NCBI GenBank assembly: GCA_037389465.1
Contig: JAZARR010000214.1
Location: 3,038,001 to 3,102,000, forward strand
DNA length: 64,000 bases
Direction: 5' to 3'
Origin: Baylisascaris procyonis
Taxonomy: Eukaryota; Nematoda; Chromadorea; Rhabditida; Ascarididae
Below are positions 13,614-26,200 of the stretch, piece after piece. Within the stretch, counting starts at the first letter, position 1. Every line of letters starts with the position of its first letter. A program made the position numbers and the translations under genes. A model generated the notes under the pieces. The model worked only from the letters and a program-made list of their open reading frames with translations, had not been told where the DNA came from and made no database searches.

Positions 13614-16600
13614 TTGCGATGTTATACAGAATAACGCTGTTTATATTGCTAGTCTAATATTTCTTGTTTGCAGCTTGCCTTCGAGCATCACTCTAAGTTT
13701 TCAGCGCTCTTTTGCACTTATTCTTTAAGGTGAAGCAGAAATAGCAAGCAAGAAGTTCGCCTCAATGAACAGGCGAATGCTTTCATCTAGTACGGGTCTA
13801 AAGAGGGTCGTTAGCAACGGTACGTTATCAAGGAACGGAATGTCATGGAGGAGAAGGCGTACAAATGAAGGCCTTGAAGAGGCTGGTACGGTAGGTTTTA
13901 ATAATACTTGTATTCATCGCTTATTTTTGTCGTCCGCCAGGTTTGCGGAAAAGCTGTTAACACTAATTATCGTCGTGTTAACACCAGAAATTCATATGCC
14001 ATTCAATGTGTGAAAGCATTCTGCTGCAATCAATATTAATTTTGCAAAAGAGTTCGTTTTGTTTATGAATCGTTCTTTTTCTTTAAAATTGCTAGAAAAG
14101 GTTACACTTATTTATGCTTCCACCTGTCAGAAGGTGCAAACTCCGTCTGCTGTATAGTTTGCGAATTGGATAATTGGGTAATAAATGCCACACTTTTGTT
14201 TTAACTATTTTACCCTCTGACAGGTGGAATTTGGAGTTTCGTTATATACCATTGAAACTGTAATGGTTAGTGCTGTTAGGAACGATTGTACTCATGTTTT
14301 GGAGCAACATCTATTCGTTCATGTCCGATTGTTTTTCGTGATAGAAGCTGCTCTATGCTGTTATCTGTTCTTCGCTTTAAACACTCATTGTGGTCCAGCT
14401 AGGAGGTTTAGTTGTGGGGGACTGTCGACGTTACATTTATCATAGGCGGAATAAGATTTTTGATCACCGATATTTCCTTTCATCGATTATCAAGAGTTGC
14501 TTTAGAGGTTCTCAATCGTTCAACAAATAGAGTGGAAGTTATTCCTGGGCAATTTTAATTCGCTCTAGTTCCGTCTCCTTGCATTACACCGTTTACGGTT
14601 CACAGAAACGACTGGAGCTAAAATGGTTTGAGGTGGGGGCTTAAGACATGCATGTTTGGTTAACATGATTGACTAGGTAGAAATTGATGACCGACTGATT
14701 GGAACCTTATGAACTATTCAAATTTAGGTGGCATTGCAAAGAGGTGGTTGGGGGCTTTTCAGATGCTATTTTGTAAGTAAAAAATGGAGTGACTAGTGCG
14801 TATACAAGCAAACGGATCATTTTTCTTATGTGATTAGTGATATCGAATGTTGTATAGTTTACCTAAGGCCGCTTTATCTAAGGCATAAGTAAGAAGGATA
14901 TATTAACTGATTGTGGCAAGAACTGAATTTGTTCGAACCTCATTTTGAGACCTTTGGCTGAACTACGTAATTTATTTACTAATTTTTTCTTCCAACAGTA
15001 ATCGTTTAAGTTGTCTTCTCATGCTTGTTTGGTGCTATGGATTTAGTTATTCACTGTGAAAATTTGATTCTTAAAGGTTGCGAAGGATTTCAAATCAGCT
15101 AAAATCAATCGACGTTTACGGAGAATCAACAGTAATATTTTTACGTTCTCTTTTTTTCTCTTCTCAGCAGAGGTATGTATATAAATGCTTGCTTACTCTC
15201 TTTCATCGCTTTTTTCGTTTAGGGAATTTGAGTTTTATTACTCAACTTCTATTGCAGTTTTTGGTTTATTGGTGGGAGATTCGTAATATTATCTTCTTTG
15301 AGGGTTATCTGAATGCACTTTATTTCACTAATCGGATCGATCTTTTATTACTTAATCGGAGAGGGTTAATCGACCATATAAGGGTCATGGGGTAGTATTT
15401 TTTGTTGTCGCCAAAACTGGACAATTTTTGAGTATCTTTCATGAAATTCTTCAAAAGCGAAATAGTTCTATGTTTAAGTTTTGCAATGTTTTTGCATTTC
15501 CACGAGCATCTTGAGGCATGACTGACTCGGAACAAAATTACCTTCTGTGTCGGTACAGCTATGTTAGGGAAAACTAATCGCATCTTGGGATTATCCTGTT
15601 TTACACTTAACTGAGATTTTGCATGGAAGGCTTATATCTACATCCTGCAGCCTGTTCATCCGACGAGAATTTATTGGGTCGCCCCTCTTGTCCTTCCCAG
15701 CTCAAACGTTATTCATTTCCAGCAATAGTTTAAAGTACCATGTACAAGCCTTGTTGAACCTATAACTTCACAGCAGCCATAGCGATTGCATATCTTTCAT
15801 TATTTTGGTGCTAGGTGGTGGCTGAATGAAGTCGTCAAAATAGTGCTAACTTATTTTAATATTTCATCAATGATATTGACCATCTATACAGATCAATTGT
15901 TTACGGATGAGTCGAACGCATGTTACGAGTTCGCGGAGCATGGCACATGCACAGCAGGTATCTTCTGCATGTACGAACACAATGGCAACGATTCACACTC
16001 GAAAGAGTCGATCTGTGCGAGGTATCGTTGCTTAACACTCCATTCATTACTGAGCATTATGTTTCGATTAGTGTGCCAATATTATGGCCCTTGCTTTATT
16101 TTGCTGATATCATTAACTGCATTAAATATCGACGTATTTATAAAAAAATACTTCTCTATCGTTATTATTATTTGTTTTTCCACTTTTTCCTTTATTTTTC
16201 TTTCGCATTGAGAACATTTTCATTAAAGAGGCAATTCGTAGGACCGTTTAAGAAGAACTGTGAAGAGGGATTAAGGAGGAGGAAGGCGGTATGGGTACCC
16301 TAATATTGTAATATTTATGGCTCTTTTAAGGTTTCTAAGCGGTCGATGTCACTCAATGTCATGTAGATATAGTCACAAACTGGCTAAGCATCAGATGCCG
16401 ATCTGTGACTTCTATCGACGTATGATGTGCTCCATGGAGCGATGTCCCTTCCTACACGTCAAATATACCGATGGCTTGAAACCATGTGAAAAATTCAACA
16501 GAGGAATCTGCAAACATGGAACCGACGTAAGCTTACCGTTATTTACAGTCGTAAATATGCTCATCTCTCTATGAATTTACGTCCGAAAATGTATCGCCGT

Positions 16601-18470
16601 TATATTACTTTAATTTTGACAGTTTGCTTTAGCTGTTCAACAGATGTTATTTTTTTTTTCATTAACAAATTGCAATAGTTCTAACATTACTGCAATTTCG
16701 ATTTGCACATACTTTCGCATGAACTTACATAGACATAAATCTTATGTCTAGGAGATAACGAGTCTATCGTGTTGAGGCGATTCGGCAACAGTTGACCATC
16801 ATTTTAGCGTTTTCACTTCAGATTTGCACAATATAAATAATTAAGTCGTCTCTATCATATGGTCATTTGCTGGTGGTCAAATTTTTTTTTCTAGTTTATT
16901 TGCACTTCTTTTATCTACTTGCACTCATTTCTTGTGATTGTTGGGATCGTAAAAGGTATGCCATTATAGATCGAGATTCCTATAAAATGCTTGGTTATTT
17001 ATTTTTTATAAAGAAGTCTACTAAATGGGGAATTATCCGACGGGGTAACTAAGCTGGCAGTGATGTAAAATATAAAGATTTGAAGGGCACTCTTCTAAAC
17101 GCATTCATCGTTCCGAATTGTGTTGTGCCCTCAAGATTGATGTCTAATCTTCTCTCTGAGCCAGCACTCACCTAGGTCTATTGGAAAAACTTTAATGCTT
17201 AATTAGGTGTAGGGGCAGGTAAATGCGTTAATGCGTATTAGATAGGTTTTACATGGCCTCAGTAATGCTGTTTATGCGGCAGACCATTGTGCCGTCACGT
17301 TGGATATGCTTACTTTTCTGTGGTAGGGGTCGTCTTTAGTCTAAAGCAAAATTGGCTGTGGGTTTTCGTGGGTGGGAGGGTGGAAGGAAGGGGAAGGAAA
17401 GAGCATCGCATTAGCCAGTTGAATTTCCAAGAGGCTGCTGTTCGCTACTAAGAACAACCTTTCGCTGTCATTGATAACAAATGCACGTTTCCATTCTGAG
17501 GGAGTTGATTTCTGAGTCGTTTTGGATGCCGTCAGAGATGTTACCTGCTCGTTCAATTATAGAAGTGATGGGAGGGAGGTTCTGTTGATCACTGATTTAT
17601 AAGACTGTCTAAAAGGATGTGAAATCTATTTTAGTGTGCGAATCCACACCGATATTACAAAGCGGTGATTCAAAAGAGAGGAGCACCGACTGCGTTCGAT
17701 ATTTCTACATTGCAACGGTTTGTTTTTGCGATGATTACATACCGATATAGTTGATTTGGGCTCAGCCATCTAATTACCTAAACGATTCCTTCTCTTCTTA
17801 TTTTTCTGACTCATTGTTTTATTGTTGGAGAAATGAAAATCGAAGATGAGCGCCTAGTTTAAATTCATGCTTTCAAAACAAACCCTCTTGGCTTGAGCTA
17901 TTATAATGAACGATCAGCAATTTTGAAATTGAAACTTGAAAAATCTGTGATGGATATTGTGGTGAATATTGTTTCATAGCCTCCCTCTTCTTTATATATT
18001 CTTTTCTTTCGAACTTTTTTTAAAATTCTCAGTATATATTAGCGTCAGGTAAAATTACGCTGAGTGAAATGAAACATGATTAATAAATAAACTGAAAGAA
18101 GAAAGTGCAACAATGAAATGCTTAGAAGTTAATACTCCTAACAAAATAGAATCAGTTTGGCTCTGAGGCTCAATACAAAAATAAACCTCAAATAGAAGTA
18201 AATAGATACTGAGGAACGACCCAGACCGTTTTTATAATTTTAGAAACATTTTTCTAAAGGTTTTTTTGCTTTTCTTCAAATTGAAATGTAGAAAATAACA
18301 TCTTTCCTCAGTTTTCGAGGTGTATATTTCGAATACGGTTTCGTTTTCAAACAAATTCAATTATTAATTCATCTAAAATTAAAAATATTAGCAGCGGAAG
18401 TGACGCAGAAGAGATTGAAGGCGATACTTCTTTAGTTGAGGACAACAATCAATTACATTGGAATCTATGA
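2256..18470 (+). CDS. ZC3H3-like CCCH zinc-finger protein, 18 exons, 736 aa
   Basis: ZC3H3 binds RNA in the nucleus and links mRNA polyadenylation to export. Exons: 2256-2291, 2605-2697, 5798-5987, 6750-6911, 7818-7957, 8806-8881, 9410-9459, 10503-10578, 11348-11658, 12247-12442, 13034-13171, 13730-13890, 14224-14265, 15077-15131, 15892-16021, 16331-16526, 17635-17717, 18395-18470. All phases agree and the total is 737 codons with TGA. Residues 44-106 and about 200-206 are proline runs; 207-575 are polar, Ser- and Arg-rich. Four CCCH fingers follow: C586/C595/C601/H605 (8-5-3), C617/C625/C630/H634 (7-4-3), C644/C652/C657/H661 (7-4-3), C671/C679/C685/H689 (7-5-3). The linker KLAKHQMPIC matches SKEKMPVC of vertebrate ZC3H3. 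Vertebrates have a fifth finger that is absent here. The tail is acidic. Exons 1-2 are the weakest part; from 5798 on the model is solid. Six acceptors are AAG. Confidence 0.82.
2698..5797 (+). other. Largest intron of the ZC3H3-like gene (3.1 kb)
   Basis: It runs from the GTACGTG donor at 2698 to TTACAG at 5797. On the minus strand 3051-2683 is a 122-codon open frame overlapping exon 2 and a purine-rich run (complement of the pyrimidine stretch 2960-2992); it has no exon signals and I read it as repeat-derived. A moderately GC-rich block at about 4600-5060 also looks like an old interspersed repeat. A further exon could hide here. Confidence 0.45.
7482..7706. repeat. Cluster of consecutive imperfect hairpins inside an intron
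   Basis: Back-to-back inverted repeats: 7482-7488 with 7496-7502 (7/7, overlapping a second pairing 7487-7494 with 7505-7512); 7527-7541 with 7542-7556 (one mismatch, no loop); 7570-7588 with 7597-7615 (18/19, 8-nt loop); 7619-7631 with 7635-7646 (near perfect); 7668-7684 with 7690-7706 (15/17). The block is clearly more GC-rich than its surroundings, and it creates antiparallel open frames on both strands (7445-7780 plus, 7686-7282 minus) that I do not regard as genes. It lies in the ZC3H3-like intron 6912-7817. It is possibly a foldback or MITE-like element, or a structured RNA. Confidence 0.8.
13557..13611. repeat. (TA)n microsatellite, about 27 units
   Basis: An uninterrupted run of TA dinucleotides in the ZC3H3-like intron 13172-13729, about 120 bases before the next exon. 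It produces a spurious Tyr-Ile repeat frame. Confidence 0.97.
14118..14229 (+). promoter_or_regulatory. Inverted repeat spanning the 3' splice site of a 42-nt exon
   Basis: TTCCACCTGTCAGA (14118-14131) is the perfect reverse complement of TCTGACAGGTGGAA (14216-14229); a GG/CC pair extends the stem past one bulged A. The right arm contains the CAG acceptor (14221-14223) and the first six bases of the 42-nt exon 14224-14265. In the pre-mRNA the stem would mask that acceptor across a loop of about 84 bases. Confidence 0.7.
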
Positions 18471-21443
18471 ATGTGGGTTTTTTCATCTTTTCATATATGT
18501 AACTTTTTATTTCTTATTGGTAAAAATCTGCATCTATTCGTTCGCATAAAATATTAATATTGTCAATCAAAATTCTTTGCATCGAAGATAAACAAAATTC
18601 GACATATCAATATTCATTGAATCGAAATAGATGAATATATTGCAGTTCATAGCAATCTTATCTCGAAATTTCCTTGCAAGAGTAGAAGCTTTTCCCTCAT
18701 CTTTGCTTTATCTTAAAATGATATCCCTATCCATTCATATTGCTTCGTCATTTTTCTGCTTGTTTCGATTATGTGAGGAACGATGAGATGATGTATTGTG
18801 CAATCGTAGTGATCTTTGAACGAATTTGAGTGAAATAAGGGGGAAATATTCATTTGACTGATATTCGAAATATATCCGTATAAATAAATCCCTGAGTAAA
18901 TCCCTGAATCCCTCTTCTTCTGGTAGGGAACTTTATAGGCTGAGAGGCACTATTTGTTTTCTAACAGGATTTTTTGCAAGAGTTGAAAGAAAGCGTGGAT
19001 GTTTCCTGAAGATGTTTCATGATACCATTTGCTAATTCTTTTGTTGTCGAATGCAACGTGATGAGAACGCTAATAGTTTATTGCTTCGGTATGTTGTTGT
19101 TTTTAGGTTTGGTTGCTTGGAGACGTTTACATATTCGATTTTGGTAAATTTTCGTTTTCATTCGGTTAGGTAAGCGTATATATTCATTGCTTTCTCCTTC
19201 CCGAACATCATTCGGTGTCTTTCTAGTTGTATATCATTTTTCTGTTTTGTCTGGATTTTAATAGCCATCCTTGACGGCAGTTTCATTCTTGAGGAGTTGA
19301 TATGGATGGCTTTGGCGAATATTCCCCTTCTGTAAGTTGTAATACCGTTAGACTATGTTTGAAAGGGTCTTATTTAGTGTCTAGAGGAAACGATATAAAT
19401 CGGAAACTATAAATCAAATTTATTACGGAAAGATGAGATGTTTCGATGTGGATTATGCTCTTTGAAATTTCTATTTGTTAATAAGAAGTAAAGTACAACT
19501 TAGTAGCTAATAGGAAATACTATACGTTAGGATTAATCCCTATATAAGTCGTAAAATTCCTTTCTTTTGTTATGTTTCTATCATTTTATTTCTCATTTCG
19601 TTTTTTTTTTAGCTGATTGGTAATTTGTGCATTGTTAGCTTTCTTGAGGTGGAACTTGTTGAATCTGGCGAAACAAATCCAAATATTCAGAGGTCGATGA
19701 CGTTTTCTCTCTTCTAAACTCATAATTAGAACTGCGGTAGGAAACCGCTTGGCCGTTAGGTAATTCGGATATTGTGATTTGATAAGCCGTCAATGAAATT
19801 CTGCGAATCGCAAGTTTTTGGAGATAAGGTAGATACTTGATCTCTCAGGTAGACTGCATCCGGGGATCGAAGCTATTGCTTCAAAGTGACCTGAAAGCAT
19901 TATAATTCTATGTTTTCTCAATAAGATGCCATATTCGGAATGTGTTGGCATCCGCTGGGGAATCGGCAAGTGTGCCCATTTGTCCGACAGCGCGATGGTC
20001 ACCGGTGTTGGTACATCATAAGGCTTAAAATGCGATGTATTTGTGTTTACTTGTTGAAGTTTTGCCTTCTAGGTGCTTCTTTCGTGAGCGGAAGCATCGA
20101 ACGCTATTCGTTATGAGGTTTTCGCCGTGTTTTCACGGTAAGCGTAGTGATCGGTTTTATGCGGCAATGTGTCGCTTTTGTTACATTACTTCCCTATAGT
20201 AACCTTTGATCATTTTATGCCCCTTTTGTATACATTTTATATGCTACAGAATTCTACTGTTCATCTATTCTCATAATAAAGAGATTTTTTACAACAAAGG
20301 TGTCGTTGTGTCGTTGCCGATCTGTGTTCTTGGAGCACATCGTTTCAAGTCGACGGTTATCGATATACATTGCTCTCATTTTCAGATATACTTCAACTAT
20401 GGGAATTGCCTCTATGCACGTGTTTTAAATGAAACTTGGAACTTTGTAACGGTGCTTTCAAAAAGGTGCTTAGAAGCGTTGCATGCCCACGGAAGTTGAA
20501 ATATTTTGTATTGTTGAAAAAAACGTTTATCGACGAAAACGTTCCACTCTGAGTGAGGCATTTCAAGGGGAAACGAAGTTGCCCACTTATACGAGAATTG
20601 GGAAGAGGCGATTTTTGAGGGTTGTAGGAAGGATGTGAGCAAATCTCAGACTAGAAATAGTGAAAGTAGAGTAATAAAGTATTCGTCGAAGACATCATGT
20701 TTACTTAAAACGCAGAAGCAGTTATTTATCGTGTTCATCGAATAAGGGGATTCTTGTAGCTGCAGGAAATAGGGGGATAGTGTCCGAATTTGGTATTTCA
20801 ATCATGGAGGAGGACTAGGAAGCTTCTATTCCAATGCCTTTATTTCCCACAAGCTGTTTCATCGTTACACTTTTGAATTAGAGTCGAACATTAGAGTGCT
20901 ATTATCTAGCGTATTCAAGTAATGGAAATCGGTGCTGCATCTTTAAGTGGCATATAGAAGATAAAAGATCTGAAGGAGTATATTAAGCAAAAAATATGCA
21001 ATCGTTCTAAATGTCATACAAGAAGCAATAGCACACTAGCAACGGTAGCTTATGCACCATCGCCGGAGGGCAGAAAGTTCTTTAGCGATCTTCGCTAGAA
21101 ACCACAATCCTTAAGAAAGCACTCAGTCATTTTGAGTATTGAATCGACGATGCCATATCTTTCTAATCTACAGACGACTATCGACTATCATTTTATTACT
21201 TGAAAGGGCTATGCTATTGGCGATAGTTAAGGATAGAGGAGGCAATTAAATATTTTTTTATTGACGTCTGGCACTCTATCACATCTTTTCTCCCATCCTG
21301 TCTCCCAGGATTGTCTATGGATAGCCCCGGTGCGCCGGCGGCTGGCAGAAATAGGATTTCGGGTACTGACGTGCTTGGAATACCCAATGGCTTAGGCGAC
21401 AAAGTAAGATTCCGGCAGTGTTCCGGTTACCACCAAGCTTCAT
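18471..21443. other. Intergenic, nothing recognisable
   Basis: AT-rich DNA after the ZC3H3-like stop. The open frames at 20206-20499 (plus) and 20002-19790 (minus) lack exon signals and family resemblance. The part from about 21290 is richer in GC and may be the eroded upstream end of the LINE remnant that follows. Confidence 0.5.
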
Positions 21444-22130
21444 TTGGGAAAGAGAAGGGAAATAAGTGTGAGTATGAAGAGCAGACATGAAGTGAAACTG
21501 AGTACTAAGGTTGCGGTATACCGTGCAGTCGTGCTAACAACACTTCTCTACGGTTCCGAAACCTGGACGCTATATCGAAAAGACATCAAGAGACTGGATC
21601 AGTTTCATATGCGATGTTTACGCAAAATTGCAAATATCAGGTGGCAAGACAAAGTAAGGAACACTGAAGTGCTGAAAAGGTGCAAGATAACTGGTATCGA
21701 AGCATACATCATCTCGTCCCAACTACGTTGGGTTGGGCATGTCATCAGAATGCCGGACAACCGCATCCCCGAGCAACTACTTTACGGACAACTCGCCTCT
21801 GGGGAACGGAAACGAGGACGTCCGCTGCTTCGATACAAGGATGGAGTCAAGGCAACGCTGAAAGCGTGTCAAATGGAGCTGAAGGATGACATAGTACATG
21901 ACAGACAGCTGTGGAGGAGAGCATGCCGCGAGGGGACTGCACGATTTGAGGGATGTCGAGTTCGAGCACTGGAAGAGAAAAGATCGCGACGACTATTGGG
22001 CACAAGTGGGCCTGATCAAGGAGTACGGTTTATCTGCGATAGGTGCAACAGGACGTGCTTATCCCGAATTGGACTCGTCTCACACATGCGCGTTCACCGG
22101 TGATGAGATCCGTTGACGAGATCCGTTGAC
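21444..22130 (+). mobile_element. 5'-truncated non-LTR retrotransposon (LINE) reverse-transcriptase tail
   Basis: An intact 219-codon frame carries the C-terminal region shared by endonuclease/reverse-transcriptase polyproteins of RTE/CR1-type elements: LSTKVAVYRAVVLTTLLYG, then LYGSETWTLYRK, RCLRKIANIRWQDKV, SSQLRWVGHVIRMPDNRIP, GERKRGRPLLRYKD and a terminal zinc-finger-like segment CDRCNRTCLSRIGLVSHMRVH, here spaced C-x2-C-x12-H-x4-H (H in SHM and VH). The YxDD core of the polymerase is absent, so the copy is truncated at its 5' end and cannot move itself. Just upstream, QASFGK (family xASxAFGxL) is in another frame, which indicates a frameshift near 21445. After the TGA (22101-22103) a 13-bp unit GAGATCCGTTGAC is repeated twice (22105-22130), as short tandem units often are at LINE 3' ends. 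Confidence 0.85.
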
Positions 22131-23219
22131 TTCAACGGCTCAGTCCATGGAAGAGGTTGAAACTGATTCTTCCAAGAATCTTAAAGTGCTCACCTGAGTC
22201 GCTTCTGTATCATTTTCAACAACTTTAATAGTGTTAAGTTCGATCCGATATGAATACTTTGGCAAAATTCCACTGCCAGGCTAAAATCTTTAGCTTCGAG
22301 TCATTGGAATATGGCAGGCTGAATTTTGACTTGATTCTTTGTTGTAAAATTGTGTTCGGCTTTTCCAACACTCCGTTTTCAAAAATATTTCAATTTGCCC
22401 ATCCCCGTAGTCGACGTGCGTATTGGTTTCCCTTTGCCTAAAGATATTGCGGGACAAGCAACGTTTTGCGTAGTTTCCAGTTTCGCGTTATACAAGTGTG
22501 GAATCTGCTTCGTTAGTGCGTCCATTCTTTTACCTTTTAAGCTGCGGTTGAATCATTTCGACTCACGCATTATTGCTACTCTTACGTATCAAATGTCTGT
22601 TCGTCTAAACTATAGCTTTGCGAACGTTTTTCTTCTTGTTTATATGTTTCCCACCTCGAGACTTTAAAATAAATAAATAAATAAAAAGTAAATTTGGAAA
22701 TGGTGCTGCCATCAGCCATTGGTGTTAATGACTCAGTTCTTATTTCTTCATGTTTGATGTGTTCTTCATACCTTCCTGCCATATATTTCTCTAATAACTT
22801 GTCATATATTCCTGCCAGGTAGCGTTAATGACTCAAATTACTCTCTTCGTAACACATCATTTCGTTACTGTTAAAGCATTCGCTCTTCCTTCCCATCGCC
22901 ACCCACTCCCTGCCATTCCCCGATCGTTCTTTCTTTTATTAGCCATTTCCCTTTCACTGATGTGGAAATCAATAAAACATTTCAGTAAAACAATTATTTT
23001 TGTTTATTCTAATCGGCTTACCCATGGGCAGTGATTGCTCTTCGGTCATTACATTGTGTGTATCATTCTGCGTGCAGTAAGCTTAACGAATTCATTACGT
23101 CCGAAGTTGCAGTCTTTCATTTTTAAATTATTCCACTTCAAACACTTTACATTCAGCAACATTATCCATTGCAACAAGACGAAGGATACCTGCATAAACG
23201 ATTGCGTATTTGTGTCCAG
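22131..23219. other. Intergenic, probable promoter region of the next gene
   Basis: No supported exon. A short duplicated phrase (TTAATGACTCA at about 22724 and 22827) and a TAAATAAATAAATA run near 22670 are the only structures noticed. It ends at the TGTGTCCAG acceptor (23211-23219), 10 bases before the next start codon, which is a likely trans-splice site. Confidence 0.45.
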
Positions 23220-23229
23220 TTACGGTACT

Positions 23230-26200
23230 ATGACGTCATCGGTGGATAGAAAGGTGCTCGGAAGTGATGAGGGTCACGTTGAGAACACTGTAGTGATGGC
23301 CGATAGTAGTGCTCCAGAAGAAGGCAGTGAAAGCAAGGAGGCATCCACTCGAGGTCGACGTGCTGCAGCCAGCAAATGTGTATGGGCACCTCTCATGGGC
23401 AAACGGGGGAAGCAGTAAGACATCTTTGACTTTCATTGGATTTCATTCTTCTTTCGTGCGGACAAAAGTCAATCCGCAAGAGAGCTGTAGGGAATTGTTT
23501 AGGACTCCAGGTCGACTGGTCAGCTTCATTGCACTGGTTTTAATATGCTTTTGCTGCTTTGTATATGTGAAGATCGTAGTGAAGAGGTCGGGTCCATGCA
23601 CAGGTATGTGTATATCTATTTATGTCAATTCAAGAGCCAATAAAGTTGGGGTTGCCGAACTTTGTACCTGTGATCCACATCATACCTATCTATTTCCACG
23701 TGAATCGATCAACTTCAAAAGGAATTGCACACATTTGAAAGTTTCGGTGACCTGCATTATGCGTCATTTTGCATCGATCGAATTAGAATAAGGGGATTTC
23801 TTGTAGATGAATTTTGCGAGCGGTTGGGTCAGTAAAGGTATGAATGCAATGTTACGGATGATTTATTATTTGTTTGAAACCGATTCATCTCTCTTGATAC
23901 GATTTTCTAGGTGGTATTCTGAAATAGTTCTTTAATTGCTCCAATCCGTTTTAGACAGACATTTGAAAACTTCGTTCTAGGGGAGCACCTCTCCCCTCCC
24001 TGATCTCTGAGATAAGCCACTGACTGTGGACCTCGGCAAATGAATATGGATAAGGAAATCATCTGAGCCATGTCTTTCTGATGGGATTTAATTTCTAATT
24101 TGTGCTAAAAGACTGCAATAGAAATAACCCGTGGATATTTTTGATACATGACCACCACTTGGTCATATCTATTTCTAAAACATAAAGCAGTTTAGTTGAG
24201 GTTGTTCTTAATTTGTAATACCGTTGGCCACAGCCATTTCCATCGATTAAATATCCTATAATCTGAATTTGAAATATGAGAGGAACGTAAATATGCCTAC
24301 CACTTCCGGTGGTTTGGCATTTAAGCCTTGCCAAGTTTTTATTAATTTAAGGATGGCTTGATCTCACAATTAGGCCAACGTTATACTCCAATACTACTTT
24401 TAACTTTTGTTAACCCGTTGATACTTCTTCATCATGATTCATTGTGGGAACCGCATAGAAACACATTGACTCGGAAGCACACTTTCAATAAACCAACGTC
24501 AAAGCACAGTTGTAAATCTCCAATTCCTTCTGAGATTGCGAATTGCTATGGGTCCATCGCTGATTCCATATCGCTCCCTGATCACACCAGCATTTAACAC
24601 TTAAGAATGGAAGCTCTTTTTCTTCTTGATTCTAGTATATACAAGTTATTGCATGACCCCTTACTATGCTTTCACCTTTGGCCGATATGTGCTGTATATA
24701 GTGGCTGGACTTGAAAATCCTCGTCACCTTTCATACGACTCCTTTCTTTCCCTTCCATCCCCTAAAAAATCGGAAAATCAAGAGTCATTCTCGTCGATGA
24801 GTCTCCCTCATATGTCACCTAAAAGGTTTGGGGAAGCCATGAATTGTGCGAATTTATAATGGGTTTTGCAGCATTTAGTTTTCTTTTTAGTGAGAAGGGA
24901 GGCGATTTCTTCCCTGTAAGAAATGCTGAATGTCAAGTCCCGTTCTCTTCGTTGCCTTCTACGTTCATCCTCATTTCGGATTTCGCAATTTCACTTATTA
25001 TTGGTCATGAACTTAGTGAAGTTAGTTACATAAGGGAGTAATTACAAAAATGGAGAATGGTGTTGTTTTGGAGGTGCTATAGGATTTCACTGTACAAAGT
25101 TTGCAGTTTGGAAGACTACATCAGCGATGAGGACTATGCCACTGATCGGCGATCTACTTCGACACGAGGAGCGTCTGGTATGCCTCATAATGTTTCCGCC
25201 TACTTTAATGTGCTAAATCATATAATTGTATATTATTAGAGCCGTGAAGGTAACTCTAAGTTTTAATTCGCCTCAGTTATTGTGCTTTGATTTAATTGTG
25301 TTCTTTCACCTATTCGATTGCTAATTGACGGAAGTTTGACCAAGCATCGAGTCGATCATCGCACTGATTTAGAAATTTGATGTTCGTATCTGATCGGAAT
25401 GCGTCAGTTAGGTAAATCAGCAGTTGGAAGTGAACTCTGATTATTAAATATGAAGTGATTGTTAGTATGTTGTAGGTGATTTTATAGTTTGCTAAGAATA
25501 TTTAATGAATAAACTTTTGCGAAGATAATGAATAATTATTCAATATAACCTTAATGAATGGGCCCTATCACATATCACATGTGAACGTCCATACCATTAG
25601 TTATTGTTCCTTCGAATGGCATTAAATTTATTGAAATCAGTGTCAAGGTACCTAACACATCTTTTGTGTTATTGCAAGTATCTTTCACCACTTTACTACG
25701 CCAAAGACCAATTGAAACGATTCGCCATGTTCAGCGTACTACCGCAATGTTACCCTCTGCCTGTACATATTTTGCATTCATTTCGTCTATCCTATTTTCC
25801 GTTCGTCTCCCTATTAGTCATTAAAAACGTGAATTTAAACGAAAGTTTGGATCTGACGAGTTTTTGATTAAACTTTTGGTGCAGGAGTTAGTAAGTAAAC
25901 ACACTTTATTATTCTCTCGCATAAAATTTCATTGCTTTTACAACCGAATTGCGCCTCTGAATCCTGTGAGTTCACAATGGTTGTTTTCTTTTCTTTAAAA
26001 ACATATTACTAATAGCAAATATTCAGTTTAAAGTGATATTTTAGTGATGTTTTTTCTGTCGTCAGTGAGCAGATTGTTAGTATGGAAATGAATGCTTTTT
26101 GAATATACAAAGAGAGGCTTTTCGGTTCCCTGCTATTGTTGCGTTTCTTATCCTTATCCTTATTTGGTTATTGACGATCTCTTAGATGATATGAAGCAAT

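Noticed and set aside
13534..13728. ORF with a Tyr-Ile repeat
   Set aside because: Translation of the (TA)n microsatellite within an intron.
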